Shown here in pieces: positions 1 to 8,224 of a stretch of DNA of 64,000 bases. Made by a program: the position numbers and the translations under genes. The stretch spans positions 1 through 64,000 of the forward strand of contig BNTV01000005.1 in NCBI GenBank assembly GCA_025996865.1. The letters are read 5' to 3'. This DNA comes from Bacteroidia bacterium (GTDB lineage: Bacteria > Bacteroidota > Bacteroidia > Bacteroidales > Azobacteroidaceae). The number at the start of each line of letters is the position of its first letter. The first letter of the stretch is position 1. The notes below the pieces were generated by a model. That model did no database searches. It worked only from the letters and a program-made list of their open reading frames with translations, and was not told the origin of the DNA.

Positions 1-119
1 TTTTTACCCAAATTTCTTTGGCTTGTACTACGTAATTTCATGGAAATCTTTCAAAGATCGTGCGCTTTTGTTTTCTTACCCTCTCTACTTTGGGGAGGGT
101 GCTTCTGTCAAAAGCGGTG
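1..119 (-). other. Untranslated leader, probably of an rRNA operon beyond the left edge
   Basis: No reading frame is visible. Read leftward, a strong promoter (120-150) is followed by a small hairpin with arms at 78-83 and 95-100, and then a stretch containing GATCTTTGA and GTAGTACAAG. Sequences of that kind are what I recall from 16S rRNA leaders in Bacteroidales. The transcript leaves the window at base 1, so the rRNA gene itself is not seen. This is inference from resemblance; another leftward RNA or gene is possible. Confidence 0.4.
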
Positions 120-150
120 CAAAGGTAATGCCTTTTTTTAATATAGCAAA
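120..150 (-). promoter_or_regulatory. Bacteroidetes-type promoter facing left
   Basis: On the minus strand TACCTTTG (120-127) is the -7 element and TTTG (147-150) the -33 element, separated by 19 bases. Both match the Bacteroidota primary sigma consensus exactly. The surrounding sequence is very AT-rich. It drives the leader that leaves the window on the left. Confidence 0.7.
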
Positions 151-210
151 TATATTTTGAGAAAATATTTTGAGAAATATAATAAGACGTTGATTGTTAA
201 TAAAATATTT

Positions 211-1386
211 TTAATTTGCTGCTGCAATTTCATAAATCATTCGAGCATCGTTCATGTCAAGTTTGCGGAAATTTCCAAGCTGTCCGCCGGAATTGATTTT
301 TAGAGTTTCGACTAATTTGTCGATGTCTGAGGCTTTTGCTCCTAATTGTTCAAAATTGACCGGCAAACCGAGGGAAGAAAAGAAATCTTTTAGCGCCTTG
401 ATTCCTTTCAAAGCGGTTTCTTTTTTATCTCCGGTAAATTCAATATTCCAAACGCGGGTTGCAAACTGAACAAAACGGTCTATTCCGGAAGTATAGACAT
501 ATTGCATCCATGCGGGAAACATAACGGCTAAGCCGGCGCCATGTGCAACATCGTACAAAGCGCTCAACTCGTGTTCCAATCCATGGCTTGCCCAATCTTC
601 CTCGCGTCCTACGCCGCAAATACCGTTATGGGCAAGTGTTCCCGCCCACATGAGATTGGCGCGGACATTGTAATTTCCCGGTTCACGCATTACTACGGGG
701 GCGTCCTTTATGATGGCGAGTAAAATAGCTTCGCATAAACGATCGGTCAGTTCAACATTTGGAGTTTGAGTGAAATAACGTTCCATCACGTGCGCCATCA
801 TGTCGGCAATGCCGTAAGCTGTTTGATTAAGCGGCAAAGTGAATGTCAACGTTGGATCCATAATGGAAAATACCGGCCGGAGTAACGGATTGGAAACTCC
901 TCTTTTTAAACCTTCTTTACTCTTGGTAATTACAGAACTCATTGAGCCTTCGCTTCCGGCAGCTGCAATCGTTAAAATGGTTGCAACAGGCAGGACTTTG
1001 TTAATCGTAACCGTTTGTTCATAAAAATTCCAGAAATCACCTGCGTAGGAAACGCCGGCCGCAATGGCCTTTGCGGAATCAATCACGCTTCCTCCGCCTA
1101 CGGCCAAGATGAAATTCACGTTTTCTTTCCGGCAAAGTTCAATTCCTTCGTAAACCATTGTGTCCGTAGGATTCGGCTGTACGCCTCCTAATTTCACATA
1201 TTCGATAAATTCATTTTTGAGACTGTTTTCCACATTGGTCAACAGACCGCTTTTGACAGCGGATTGTCCACCGTAATGAACCAATATTTTGGTTCCACCG
1301 TATTTTTTTACTAATTGTCCCACTTTATCAACGGTATTTTTCCCGAAAATAAATTCGGTAGGACTCCAAAATCTAAAACTGTTCAT
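211..1386 (-). CDS. Iron-containing alcohol dehydrogenase, YqhD/butanol dehydrogenase type
   Basis: A 391-residue cytoplasmic group III (iron-dependent) alcohol dehydrogenase that probably reduces aldehydes with NAD(P)H. The nucleotide-binding GGGS motif is at residues 97-100 and is followed by VIDSAKA. The metal ligands fit the family: D195 and H199 in ADMMAH, H268, and H282 in AHGAG. The spacing is the same as in E. coli YqhD, and the length is normal for the family (about 385-390). The gene stands alone, ending 60 bases from the leftward promoter and lying just downstream of the radical-SAM gene on the same strand with a 21-base gap. It could therefore be cotranscribed with that unit. The physiological substrate cannot be told from sequence. 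Confidence 0.9.
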   Translation of the reverse strand: MNSFRFWSPTEFIFGKNTVDKVGQLVKKYGGTKILVHYGGQSAVKSGLLTNVENSLKNEFIEYVKLGGVQPNPTDTMVYEGIELCRKENVNFILAVGGGSVIDSAKAIAAGVSYAGDFWNFYEQTVTINKVLPVATILTIAAAGSEGSMSSVITKSKEGLKRGVSNPLLRPVFSIMDPTLTFTLPLNQTAYGIADMMAHVMERYFTQTPNVELTDRLCEAILLAIIKDAPVVMREPGNYNVRANLMWAGTLAHNGICGVGREEDWASHGLEHELSALYDVAHGAGLAVMFPAWMQYVYTSGIDRFVQFATRVWNIEFTGDKKETALKGIKALKDFFSSLGLPVNFEQLGAKASDIDKLVETLKINSGGQLGNFRKLDMNDARMIYEIAAAN

Positions 1387-1407
1387 AATTATCTGATTTA
1401 TTGTTGT

Positions 1408-2415
1408 TTAATTAATATCATAATTTAAATTCTTCTTGGTTTCCACTGCACTTTTTCCTTTTTGAAAAACTTTGGCTAATAATTTACGTCCCAAATGGTG
1501 TCGTTTGGCATACGAATTGTAAGTATCTTTTTGCAAATCGAAATCTTCTTGCCAACACGTTCTCGGAGAGATGTATATATAGGTGGAATCCGTCAGTGTA
1601 CTGTCCGGATTTTCCGTTTTAATTAAATCGTATTTGCTGGGCGCTATGAACGTAATTTGATTCCGAAAGCACTCGGCTTTCAGTTTTCCGATAACCGAAT
1701 CGTAATGTGCATAAATAGCATTCCACGAAAAATCGTTATAAGCTGTATTTCCCAATTGTTGAATCGGACGAATTTGAAGAACTTCAAACCGGTAGTTTCC
1801 AAATATTTCAAAGAAAGAGGACAATTCCTGCAAATTATCTTTATTAACTGTGTAATTAATGCGGAGTTTGAAACCGGGATATTCTTTCTTTAAATCGCTG
1901 AGTATGCGCAGAGAAGAATGAAAAGCTTCGTAAGATGCGCCTGTCATAAAATATTCGTATGTTTGTTTGGTTACTCCGTGCAGGGACAAGGTAATTTCGT
2001 CCAAACCGGCGGCTATCAATTTGCGCCACTCTTTTTCCTGATACAGATTGGCGTTGGTTGTCATGGAAATATAGGGAACTTTTTTCTCTTTTCCCAAACG
2101 GATTAATTCCATATTATATGGAAAAAGAGAAGGTTCCGCCCCACAACCAATCTGTAATTTTAATGCCCGGTAAAAAAATGCATCCGCCAAACGGGGAAGG
2201 TCTTCTTGTTTGAACCTCCCATGCGACAAGGCTTTGCGTTTTTCATCATCGCTGAAATAGCACATGCGGCAACGTAAGTTACAGGCATAAACCGGATCGA
2301 GGAAAATGCCAATGTAGCGTTTGCCCAATAAATGCAGGAAAAAAATACCGAGATTTTTTATCCGGACACTTTTGATGTACCGATTGATTTTCAATAAGAA
2401 ATAAACATTTATCAT
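1408..2415 (-). CDS. Radical SAM protein
   Basis: Radical S-adenosylmethionine enzyme of about 335 residues. The 4Fe-4S cluster motif CxxxCxxC (CNLRCRMC, at about residues 45-52) follows a short N-terminal helix. It is followed by a GAEPSLFP element and a TTNAN strand typical of the SPASM/MoaA-like half barrel. Near the C terminus a lone cysteine appears in SPRTCW, but no full SPASM cysteine set is obvious, so the peptide or substrate is unknown. I chose the ATG at 2415 because it overlaps the stop of the acetyltransferase gene as ATGA. A start 15 bases upstream (2430) is also open. It is the third gene of a translationally coupled unit with the GNAT and Gfo/Idh/MocA genes. Confidence 0.8.
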   Translation of the reverse strand: MINVYFLLKINRYIKSVRIKNLGIFFLHLLGKRYIGIFLDPVYACNLRCRMCYFSDDEKRKALSHGRFKQEDLPRLADAFFYRALKLQIGCGAEPSLFPYNMELIRLGKEKKVPYISMTTNANLYQEKEWRKLIAAGLDEITLSLHGVTKQTYEYFMTGASYEAFHSSLRILSDLKKEYPGFKLRINYTVNKDNLQELSSFFEIFGNYRFEVLQIRPIQQLGNTAYNDFSWNAIYAHYDSVIGKLKAECFRNQITFIAPSKYDLIKTENPDSTLTDSTYIYISPRTCWQEDFDLQKDTYNSYAKRHHLGRKLLAKVFQKGKSAVETKKNLNYDIN

Positions 2416-2897
2416 AAAAATTTCTGCCAAAATTCGACATCAATCAGCTTGTTGAATTTGATACCTGTTTCTTTGAAATTGCCGATTAATTGGAATCCGA
2501 AATTTTCGTGTAATTTCCGGCTACAATCGTTGGGTAAAGAAATGACGGCTATCAACGAATGAATGTTCCTCTCGCGGGATTTTTCGATTAATGCTTCGTA
2601 CAGCTTGGTTCCCAATCCTTTACCGGCGTGTTGCATATCCAGATAAATAGTTGTTTCCAAAGTAATATTGTAAGCCGAATGGGGACGCCATGTATTTATA
2701 TAAGCATATCCTATTAATTGTTCATTTTCTTCGTAAACGATGAAAGGGTAATTTTTGGCGCGAATATCCTCTATCTTTTGCCGGATTTTTTCCTCCGCAA
2801 CCGGATTTTCATCGAAAGTAACCGCTGTATTTTCAATGTAATAGTTATATATTTCGGCGATGCGTTCCGCGTCGGAAAGTTTTACGTTTCGAATCAT
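2412..2897 (-). CDS. GNAT N-acetyltransferase, phosphinothricin acetyltransferase-like
   Basis: A 161-residue acetyltransferase of the GNAT fold, close in pattern to the PAT/Bar family that acetylates amino groups of small amino-acid-like molecules. The acetyl-CoA pyrophosphate loop is visible as GKGLG at about residues 92-96. Family landmarks include the early YNYYI and the TWRPHSAY segment, and the late NDCSRKLHENFGF segment is the usual C-terminal GNAT strand. Start and stop codons overlap both neighbours by ATGA, so it is translated in the middle of a three-gene unit. The substrate is unknown; PAT-like proteins often turn out to be amino-acid or methionine-sulfone acetylases. Confidence 0.85.
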   Translation of the reverse strand: MIRNVKLSDAERIAEIYNYYIENTAVTFDENPVAEEKIRQKIEDIRAKNYPFIVYEENEQLIGYAYINTWRPHSAYNITLETTIYLDMQHAGKGLGTKLYEALIEKSRERNIHSLIAVISLPNDCSRKLHENFGFQLIGNFKETGIKFNKLIDVEFWQKFL

Positions 2898-3865
2898 CCG
2901 ATTTTTGCTTTTTCTACGATTTCGTCCAATACGCTCATTAACTCTAAAGAAAAAGCGAACGGCATGGCCGGGCTTTCAATCAGTCCTTTATCTAAACATT
3001 CCATCACTTCAGCCGCTTCGTAATTGTATCCGTTTCCTTCCATTTGCAAAGGAATGTCCGTTTCTTTTCCGTCGTTAGCCTTGAAAGAGAGGCGAACCGG
3101 CATGTGGAACATCCGGTGCAATTTTAAAGAACCGTTTTCTCCATACACGCGCGCTTCGTTTTCCAAAACCATTTCGAAAGAAGAAGTCAACATGCTGATT
3201 TTCTTATTTTTATGTTTGAAAAGAATGGATGTTGTCCAATCCGTACCGGTAGGCGCGGGAACGGAAGCCACTTGAATCGTTTCGGGTTTCCCGAACAAAT
3301 ACATAGCCGTAAAAACCGGATAAATGCCGATGTCGGGAATCGAGCCTCCACCCAATCCGGGATCATAAACCCGTTTGTAGGGGTCAAAGGGAGAGATAAA
3401 TCCAAAATCGCATTGAAATAAAAATGGTTTCCCGACAGCGCCGTTTTCCATTTGCGCTTTGAATTGCATCATACTGGGAATCAGTCGGCTCCACAAGGCT
3501 TCCATCAGGAAAACTTGCTTTTCGCGGGCTTTGTCAACCATTTGTTTCACTTGCAACAGATTGGAAGCAAAAGGTTTTTCACACAAGACTGCTTTTCCGG
3601 CTTCCAGACACATCATCGTGTGTTCGAAGTGTAAATTGTTGGTTGTTGCAATATAAACCACATCCAGAGCAGGGTCTTTCAACATTTCTTCGTAAGAATC
3701 AAATGCTTTTTCGAAACCGTATTTCGCTTTGAAAGCTTCGGCTTTTTCCAAGGAGCGAGAGGCTACGGCGTATCGTTCGGCTTTCGGTAATATTTGCAAG
3801 CCTTCGGCAAATTTATTGGCTATGTTTCCGGGTCCAATAATTCCCCACTTATACGTTTTTTCCAT
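2894..3865 (-). CDS. Gfo/Idh/MocA family NAD(P)-dependent oxidoreductase
   Basis: A 323-residue oxidoreductase with an N-terminal Rossmann fold (GIIGPGNIA at residues 8-16) and the family EKP motif at residues 96-98 in CEKPFA. The C-terminal alpha/beta domain carries the GGGSIPDIGIY element that lines the active site. Such enzymes oxidise or reduce sugars, inositols or dihydrodiols. The pattern is closest to dihydrodiol/trans-1,2-dehydrogenase-like members, but the substrate is not predictable. It is the first gene of the coupled unit with the GNAT and radical-SAM genes. A TACCTTTG element on the minus strand at 3893-3900 lies about 30 bases before the start and is the likely promoter. Confidence 0.88.
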   Translation of the reverse strand: MEKTYKWGIIGPGNIANKFAEGLQILPKAERYAVASRSLEKAEAFKAKYGFEKAFDSYEEMLKDPALDVVYIATTNNLHFEHTMMCLEAGKAVLCEKPFASNLLQVKQMVDKAREKQVFLMEALWSRLIPSMMQFKAQMENGAVGKPFLFQCDFGFISPFDPYKRVYDPGLGGGSIPDIGIYPVFTAMYLFGKPETIQVASVPAPTGTDWTTSILFKHKNKKISMLTSSFEMVLENEARVYGENGSLKLHRMFHMPVRLSFKANDGKETDIPLQMEGNGYNYEAAEVMECLDKGLIESPAMPFAFSLELMSVLDEIVEKAKIG

Positions 3866-3925
3866 CAGTGAATTTTTTTATAAAACATATCGCAAAGGTA
3901 ATAAATTATCACTATCTTTGCCCTT

Positions 3926-4231
3926 ATGAATGCGGAAATTTTAGAAAATATTCGTACATTAAAACGACAACTGTTGCCTGATGATCGTTTAATATTGTTT
4001 GGTTCGCAGGCGCGGGGTGATGCCCGTCCTGATTCGGATTGGGATTTGTTGCTGTTGCTGAATAAACCGATTAAGGAAGAAAGTGATGAGGATAAAACTT
4101 TCGAGTTTGTGTTGATGGGGTGGAAATATGGGACTTATTTAAGTATAAAAATTTTCACGGAGAAAGATTGGTATAGTCATCCATCATTATTACGTTATAA
4201 TATTGAAAACGAAGGAATTGAAATAATATGA
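3926..4231 (+). CDS. MNT-type minimal nucleotidyltransferase (MntA-like antitoxin)
   Basis: A 101-residue minimal nucleotidyltransferase. The polymerase-beta active-site signature GSx10DxD is complete: G26-S27 and D38, D40 (GSQARGD, then SDWDL). In MNT-HEPN toxin-antitoxin pairs the MNT protein neutralises the HEPN RNase by adding AMP groups near its active site. The next gene is a HEPN protein overlapping by ATGA, so the pair is translationally coupled. A TATCTTTG element at 3913-3920 sits so close to the ATG that the mRNA would have almost no leader. It overlaps the region that holds the divergent oxidoreductase promoter. Confidence 0.85.
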   Translation: MNAEILENIRTLKRQLLPDDRLILFGSQARGDARPDSDWDLLLLLNKPIKEESDEDKTFEFVLMGWKYGTYLSIKIFTEKDWYSHPSLLRYNIENEGIEII

Positions 4232-4518
4232 CATTGAACACAGAAGATAGAAATGAAATCGTTAAACTTCGCATGCAAAAAGCGAAAGAAACAATGCTCG
4301 AAGTGAACGATAATGTTGCACTCAAACATTGGCGTGTGGCTGCAAACAGATTGTATTATGCATGTCATTATGCAGTTGGAGCGCTGCTTATAAGCAATGG
4401 GCATACAGCTCATACTTATGATGATTGGGCGACAATAGAAGAAAACGATGTTGTACCATATCTCGAACCTGCCGAAAATTTTATTAAAACGATAGAGAAA
4501 TTAATTTTAACAAAATAA
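4228..4518 (+). CDS. HEPN-domain protein (HepT-like toxin), apparently internally deleted
   Basis: A 96-residue HEPN protein of the UPF0332/HepT type. The RNase motif R-x5-H is visible (R41 to H47, RLYYACH), embedded in the usual hydrophobic helix. Family members are usually near 130 residues. They carry a segment of about 30-35 residues with a HSG/HKG-type motif and a second helix between the GHTAHT part and the GDYDDW part. Here GHTAHT (58-63) runs straight into YDDW (64-67), and the rest is colinear with the normal C terminus. This looks like a clean in-frame deletion that removes part of the four-helix bundle. The catalytic motif remains, but folding and toxicity are doubtful. It is coupled to the MNT gene by ATGA. 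Confidence 0.8.
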   Translation: MTLNTEDRNEIVKLRMQKAKETMLEVNDNVALKHWRVAANRLYYACHYAVGALLISNGHTAHTYDDWATIEENDVVPYLEPAENFIKTIEKLILTK

Positions 4519-4554
4519 ATTAATGGTTTAAGCTGATTTTGGGGATTACTTTGA

Positions 4555-5205
4555 TTAGATGTAGTAATCCATTGTATCTATCAACCCTGAGCGCAGGGCG
4601 TATTTTGTCGCTTCGTGCACATTATTTACTTCCAATTTCCGGAAAATATTTTTCTTGTGCGTCATGATTGTATGCACACTTGAAAACCGTTCTTCGGCAA
4701 TTTCCTTGACCGATTTTCCTACTGCTATCAGCTTCAAAATTTCTTGTTCGGAAGAAGTCAGCGGCGTTTTTTCCGCATCTTTGGTCTCTTTTGAAACGGA
4801 AATAAATTGCATCACCCTCGGACAAATGTACCTGTTTTGCTTCTGAGATAAAACAAGCGCCTGTTTGATTTCGTCCAAAGTGGAATTTTTCAGCAGAATA
4901 CTAAATGTTTTTTCTATATAAATCCTTTTCAAAAAAGGAAGACTCAAGTCATCGGAAAAAAGTATCCAATCTGCCCTTGGAAAACGGCTGCCGACAACCA
5001 ATAAATCTTCTATATTGTTGAAATCCAAATTGGTATAATCCAACACTATTGTTGCATCATCGTTTTCGGACAAGCACTGAATCAATTCTTTTTTATTCAG
5101 GGCTTCGTATAATTTGCCGGATAAACCAATCTCTTTCAGTAAATAACGGATTCCCGCTTTACTGATGTCTTGATTATCTGCCAATATAAAAACCTGTGAT
5201 TTCAA
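4555..5205 (-). CDS. LuxR-family response-regulator-like transcription factor
   Basis: A 216-residue protein with an N-terminal receiver-like domain and a C-terminal LuxR/NarL helix-turn-helix. Receiver landmarks are D10 in the acidic pocket, D56 at the phosphorylation position (VLDYTN) and a lysine in LLKNS. The output domain begins with the LTSSEQEILKLIA pattern and contains the recognition helix SVHTIMTHKKNIFRKL. No histidine kinase lies nearby, so the input is unknown. It converges with the HEPN gene. A TATATTTG element (minus strand, about 5224-5231) precedes it directly, which would give a very short leader. Confidence 0.85.
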   Translation of the reverse strand: MKSQVFILADNQDISKAGIRYLLKEIGLSGKLYEALNKKELIQCLSENDDATIVLDYTNLDFNNIEDLLVVGSRFPRADWILFSDDLSLPFLKRIYIEKTFSILLKNSTLDEIKQALVLSQKQNRYICPRVMQFISVSKETKDAEKTPLTSSEQEILKLIAVGKSVKEIAEERFSSVHTIMTHKKNIFRKLEVNNVHEATKYALRSGLIDTMDYYI

Positions 5206-5337
5206 TGCTGTTGAATTAGTTTTGCAAATATACGGGATAAATATTAAAAAAAAAATACCTCAAATGAGGTATTGATGGAAGTGTTGAAGTGTATTATCTT
5301 TGTTGCAAAATAAAATCTCTAAAAAATTTGTATAAAA

Positions 5338-6285
5338 ATGGGAAAAATTGCAAAAAATCTAACAGAATTAATAGGAAATACTCCTTTATTGGAGTTCACT
5401 AATTTTAATAAGATTCATGGCTTGAATGCGCATGTAATCGGGAAAATCGAAGCTTTTAATCCGGCTTCCAGCGTAAAGGATCGCATCGCTTTGTCTATGA
5501 TTGAAGATGCTGAAGCAAAAGGTATCCTCAAAAAAGGGAATGAACTGATTGAGCCGACGAGTGGTAATACGGGTATTGGTTTGGCTTTTGTGAGCGCTTC
5601 CAAAGGATACAAACTGACTTTGACAATGCCTGAAACCATGAGTCTCGAACGGCGTAATTTGCTGAAAGCCTTGGGTGCCAACTTAGTGCTTACACCCGGC
5701 GCCGAAGGCATGAAAGGCGCAATTGCGAAAGCTATCGAATTGAAAAATGGCAATTCGAATGCAGTGCTCCTGCAACAATTTGAGAATCAGGCGAATCCGG
5801 AAATTCACAAGAAAACAACCGCTCAGGAAATTTTGAAAGATACGGATGGAAAAATTGATATTTTTGTTTCGGGGGTTGGTACCGGCGGAACAGTTAGCGG
5901 TGTGGGAGAAGTTTTGAAAGAACATAATCCCAACGTACAAATCATTGCCGTAGAACCGAAAGATTCTCCCGTACTTGCGGGCGGAAATCCGGGACCGCAT
6001 AAGATTCAAGGAATTGGAGCCGGTTTTGTTCCGAAAACGTATAATCCGGCGGTTGTGGATGAAATCATTCCCGTCAGCAATGACGATGCGATTCGCACGA
6101 GCCGCGAATTGGCCAAACAAGAAGGTTTGTTGGTTGGTATTTCTTCGGGGGCAGCCGCTTATGCAGCTGTGCAGGTAGCAAAACGTCCGGGTAATGAAGG
6201 TAAAAATATTGTAGTTATTCTTCCTGATACCGGAGAAAGGTATTTATCTACCGTTTTGTTTGCTTTTGATGAGTACCCGCTTTGA
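5338..6285 (+). CDS. cysK: Cysteine synthase A (O-acetylserine sulfhydrylase)
   Basis: A 315-residue PLP enzyme making L-cysteine from O-acetylserine and sulfide in the cytoplasm. The PLP-binding lysine is K47 in PASSVKDR, the substrate loop TSGNTG is at 74-79, and the phosphate-binding glycine loop [10 protein letters not shown] follows. The C-terminal SSGAA motif contributes to cofactor binding. Length and motif order are those of CysK rather than cystathionine beta-synthase, since no CBS or heme part is present. A TATCTTTG element at 5295-5302 gives a leader of about 30 bases. A strong terminator follows at 6315-6349, so the gene is monocistronic. Confidence 0.95.
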   Translation: MGKIAKNLTELIGNTPLLEFTNFNKIHGLNAHVIGKIEAFNPASSVKDRIALSMIEDAEAKGILKKGNELIEPTSGNTGIGLAFVSASKGYKLTLTMPETMSLERRNLLKALGANLVLTPGAEGMKGAIAKAIELKNGNSNAVLLQQFENQANPEIHKKTTAQEILKDTDGKIDIFVSGVGTGGTVSGVGEVLKEHNPNVQIIAVEPKDSPVLAGGNPGPHKIQGIGAGFVPKTYNPAVVDEIIPVSNDDAIRTSRELAKQEGLLVGISSGAAAYAAVQVAKRPGNEGKNIVVILPDTGERYLSTVLFAFDEYPL

Positions 6286-6314
6286 AAGTTAAGAGTTAAG
6301 AGTATTTTGGAATG

Positions 6315-6349
6315 CCCCCGGTTATTATTTAATCGGGGGTTGTTTTTTT
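6315..6349 (+). terminator. Rho-independent terminator of cysK
   Basis: A 10-bp stem (6315-6324 with 6330-6339, including one G-T pair) with a 5-base TTATT loop is followed by a T-rich run to 6349. It lies 30 bases after the cysK stop codon and before the glutathione peroxidase gene. Confidence 0.85.
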
Positions 6350-6393
6350 GCAAAAAAACTACTACCTTTACAAACTTAAAAAAATTTATTCTC

Positions 6394-7047
6394 ATGAAAC
6401 AATTTTTATTTTATTTAGCTTTTTTGTCAAGCGTTGGCTTATTAAACGCTCAAACGCCAGGCAATTACGATTTGTTGTTCCCTAAATACGAAAAAGGAAC
6501 GGCAATAATGAAAAACGGCACTCGTGTAGACTGCATGATGTTGCCTTTTTTAGCCGGCGCTTCGCATCAGTCGGATATTTACGGTTTTACGGTGGAAACG
6601 ATTGACGGAAAACGATTTCCGATGTCTAAACTGAAAGGAAAGAAAGTGATGATTGTGAATGTCGCTTCCAAATGCGGACTTACTCCTCAATATAAACAGT
6701 TACAAGAACTTTATGACCGTTATAAAGATAAAAATTTCGTCATTATCGGCTTTCCGGCCAATAACTTTGCCGGTCAAGAACCCGGAACAAATGAAGAAAT
6801 CAAAACGTTTTGTACGATGAATTATGGCGTTACTTTCCCGATGATGGCTAAGATATCCGTCAAAGGGGACGATATCGCCCCGCTTTATTTATGGCTGACC
6901 ACCCAAGCAGGCAATGGAGTGAGTGATGCCGAAGTGACATGGAACTTCCAGAAATTCCTGATTGACGAAGCCGGACATTGGGTAAAATCCATCGCTCCGA
7001 AAGAATTGCCTTTATCGGAAGAAATTGTAAACTGGATAGTAAAATAG
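6394..7047 (+). CDS. Exported glutathione-peroxidase-like (thioredoxin peroxidase) protein
   Basis: A 217-residue protein with a signal peptide (MKQFLFYLAFLSSVGLLNAQ) and a GPx domain from about residue 64. It reduces peroxides in the periplasm. The catalytic residues are present in cysteine form: C94 in ASKCGLT, Q128 in AGQEPG, and W183-N184 in TWNF. C140 is a plausible resolving cysteine, which suggests thioredoxin rather than glutathione as reductant, as in most bacterial members. I start at 6394 because the signal peptide begins there. The frame stays open upstream to 6307, but that part reads through the cysK terminator. A small stem with a T-run follows the gene. Confidence 0.9.
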   Translation: MKQFLFYLAFLSSVGLLNAQTPGNYDLLFPKYEKGTAIMKNGTRVDCMMLPFLAGASHQSDIYGFTVETIDGKRFPMSKLKGKKVMIVNVASKCGLTPQYKQLQELYDRYKDKNFVIIGFPANNFAGQEPGTNEEIKTFCTMNYGVTFPMMAKISVKGDDIAPLYLWLTTQAGNGVSDAEVTWNFQKFLIDEAGHWVKSIAPKELPLSEEIVNWIVK

Positions 7048-7075
7048 GTGGGGCTAACTAAAAAGTTTGGTTTCA

Positions 7076-7121
7076 TCATTGCGAGACCCCAATAAACACG
7101 TTTATTGGGGTCTCGCAATGA
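7076..7121. repeat. Perfect palindrome of the TCATTGCGAG family
   Basis: Two perfect 22-base arms (7076-7097 and 7100-7121) are separated by two bases. The ends read TCATTGCGAG and CTCGCAATGA, exactly like the ends of the longer inverted repeat at 40790-40865, although the middle differs. It lies between the convergent peroxidase and superoxide dismutase genes. It could be a non-autonomous mobile repeat and could also act as a terminator hairpin in both directions. Confidence 0.75.
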
Positions 7122-7122
7122 C

Positions 7123-7140
7123 GGGTAAAATACCCTTTTT
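7123..7140 (+). terminator. Short stem-loop with T-run after the peroxidase gene
   Basis: A 5-bp stem GGGTA/TACCC (7123-7127 with 7131-7135) is followed by five T residues. It directly abuts the palindrome at 7076-7121. It is weak on its own, but the position between convergent genes fits a terminator for the upstream peroxidase gene. Confidence 0.45.
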
Positions 7141-7162
7141 GATCAGATCCTCACAAAATTTA

Positions 7163-7738
7163 TTAATACCTCGCTTCAACCGCTTTCCAATCGACTATCT
7201 TCCACAATTCTTTCAGATGGTCGGCGCGACGATTCTGATAATCAAGATAATAGGAATGTTCCCAAACGTCAAAACCTAAAAGCGGTTTTAAACCTTTGGT
7301 TACCGGATTTCCGGCGTTGCCTTCTTTGGTGATGGATAATTTTCCATCTTTGTCTTTTGCAAGCCAAACCCATCCCGAACCGAACAAACCAACTCCTGCC
7401 GTTTCAAATTCTTTTTGGAAATTCTCGAACGAACCAAATGCGGCTTTGATTGCTTCCGCTAATTTTCCCGAAGGCTGTCCGCCACCGGCAGGAGAAAACT
7501 GCGTGAAATAGAGATTATGATTCAATACTTGTCCTGCGTTATTAAATATAGCGCCCTCCGATTCCCTTACAATCGTTTCGAGATCGGCGTTTTCGAACTT
7601 CGTTCCCTGAATCAGGTTGTTCAGGTTGTTTACGTAGGCCTGAAGATGTTTACCATGATGAAACTCAATGGTTTGTTTGCTGATTACCGGTTCCAGACCA
7701 TCTGTTGCATACGGTAATTTTACTAATTCAAATTTCAT
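7163..7738 (-). CDS. sodA: Superoxide dismutase, Fe/Mn family
   Basis: A 191-residue iron/manganese superoxide dismutase converting superoxide to peroxide and oxygen. Metal ligands are H27 (FHHGKH), H74 (LNHNLYF), D157 and H161 (DVWEHSYY). Q70 in the N-terminal half occupies the glutamine position typical of the iron form. Many Bacteroidales enzymes are cambialistic, so metal choice is not certain. I start at MKFELVKLPY (7738), where homologues begin. The frame is open further to an ATG at 7810 and would then add a hydrophobic segment. The likely promoter TACTTTTG is at 7840-7847 on the minus strand. Confidence 0.93.
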   Translation of the reverse strand: MKFELVKLPYATDGLEPVISKQTIEFHHGKHLQAYVNNLNNLIQGTKFENADLETIVRESEGAIFNNAGQVLNHNLYFTQFSPAGGGQPSGKLAEAIKAAFGSFENFQKEFETAGVGLFGSGWVWLAKDKDGKLSITKEGNAGNPVTKGLKPLLGFDVWEHSYYLDYQNRRADHLKELWKIVDWKAVEARY

Positions 7739-8224
7739 AACATTCTCATTTTTATCGGTCCATGGACCATTTGTAATAAATAAAATCAAACTCAAAACTA
7801 AACTTATCATAACACATTATTTTTTAATAATAACCGGAACAAAAGTAAGATAAATTTTATTGATAACCTAATAATTATCAATGATATTATCTATGTCGTC
7901 AATGATATTATCTATCACCTGATGTTTTTGTGAAATTTTCTATTGCATACAGGGGAACAACTTTAATTTTATCGTATTGAGCAAAATTTTCGAATAATAC
8001 AGTTGCTACCAAAGCCTGGTTTTTTCGGAAATAGTAATCGTATATCAATTTAATTTTGTATTTTTACGATGTCAAAGGTAGTGAGAATTTTTGGCGTAAA
8101 GGCAGTCCGCTCGTTTCTATATCGTTACCCATTTATACTTTCTTTTTGGGTAATTTTTTGTTTTTTAGAGGGTTGAAATGAAATTTTTTATACCTTTGCA
8201 ACTTCAAAACAATTGCAAAAGTCA
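7739..8224. other. Long non-coding region between sodA and the TonB receptor gene
   Basis: No convincing gene is present. The part next to sodA holds its leader (about 95 bases) and the -7 element TACTTTTG at 7840-7847. At 7878-7894 and 7899-7915 the same 17-mer TCAATGATATTATCTAT occurs twice, 21 bases apart, on one face of the helix, and may bind a regulator. At 8125-8159 a 6-bp stem TTACCC/GGGTAA is followed by six T residues and could end a short rightward RNA. The TonB receptor promoter (TACCTTTG at 8191-8198) lies at the right end. Confidence 0.5.

Noticed and set aside
4228..4518. Frameshift as the reason for the short HEPN protein
   Set aside because: The reading frame continues correctly into the normal C terminus (VVPYLEPAENFI), so an in-frame deletion fits and a frameshift does not.
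6307..6393. N-terminal extension of the glutathione peroxidase
   Set aside because: The added codons read straight through the cysK terminator hairpin and would place 29 residues before a normal signal peptide.
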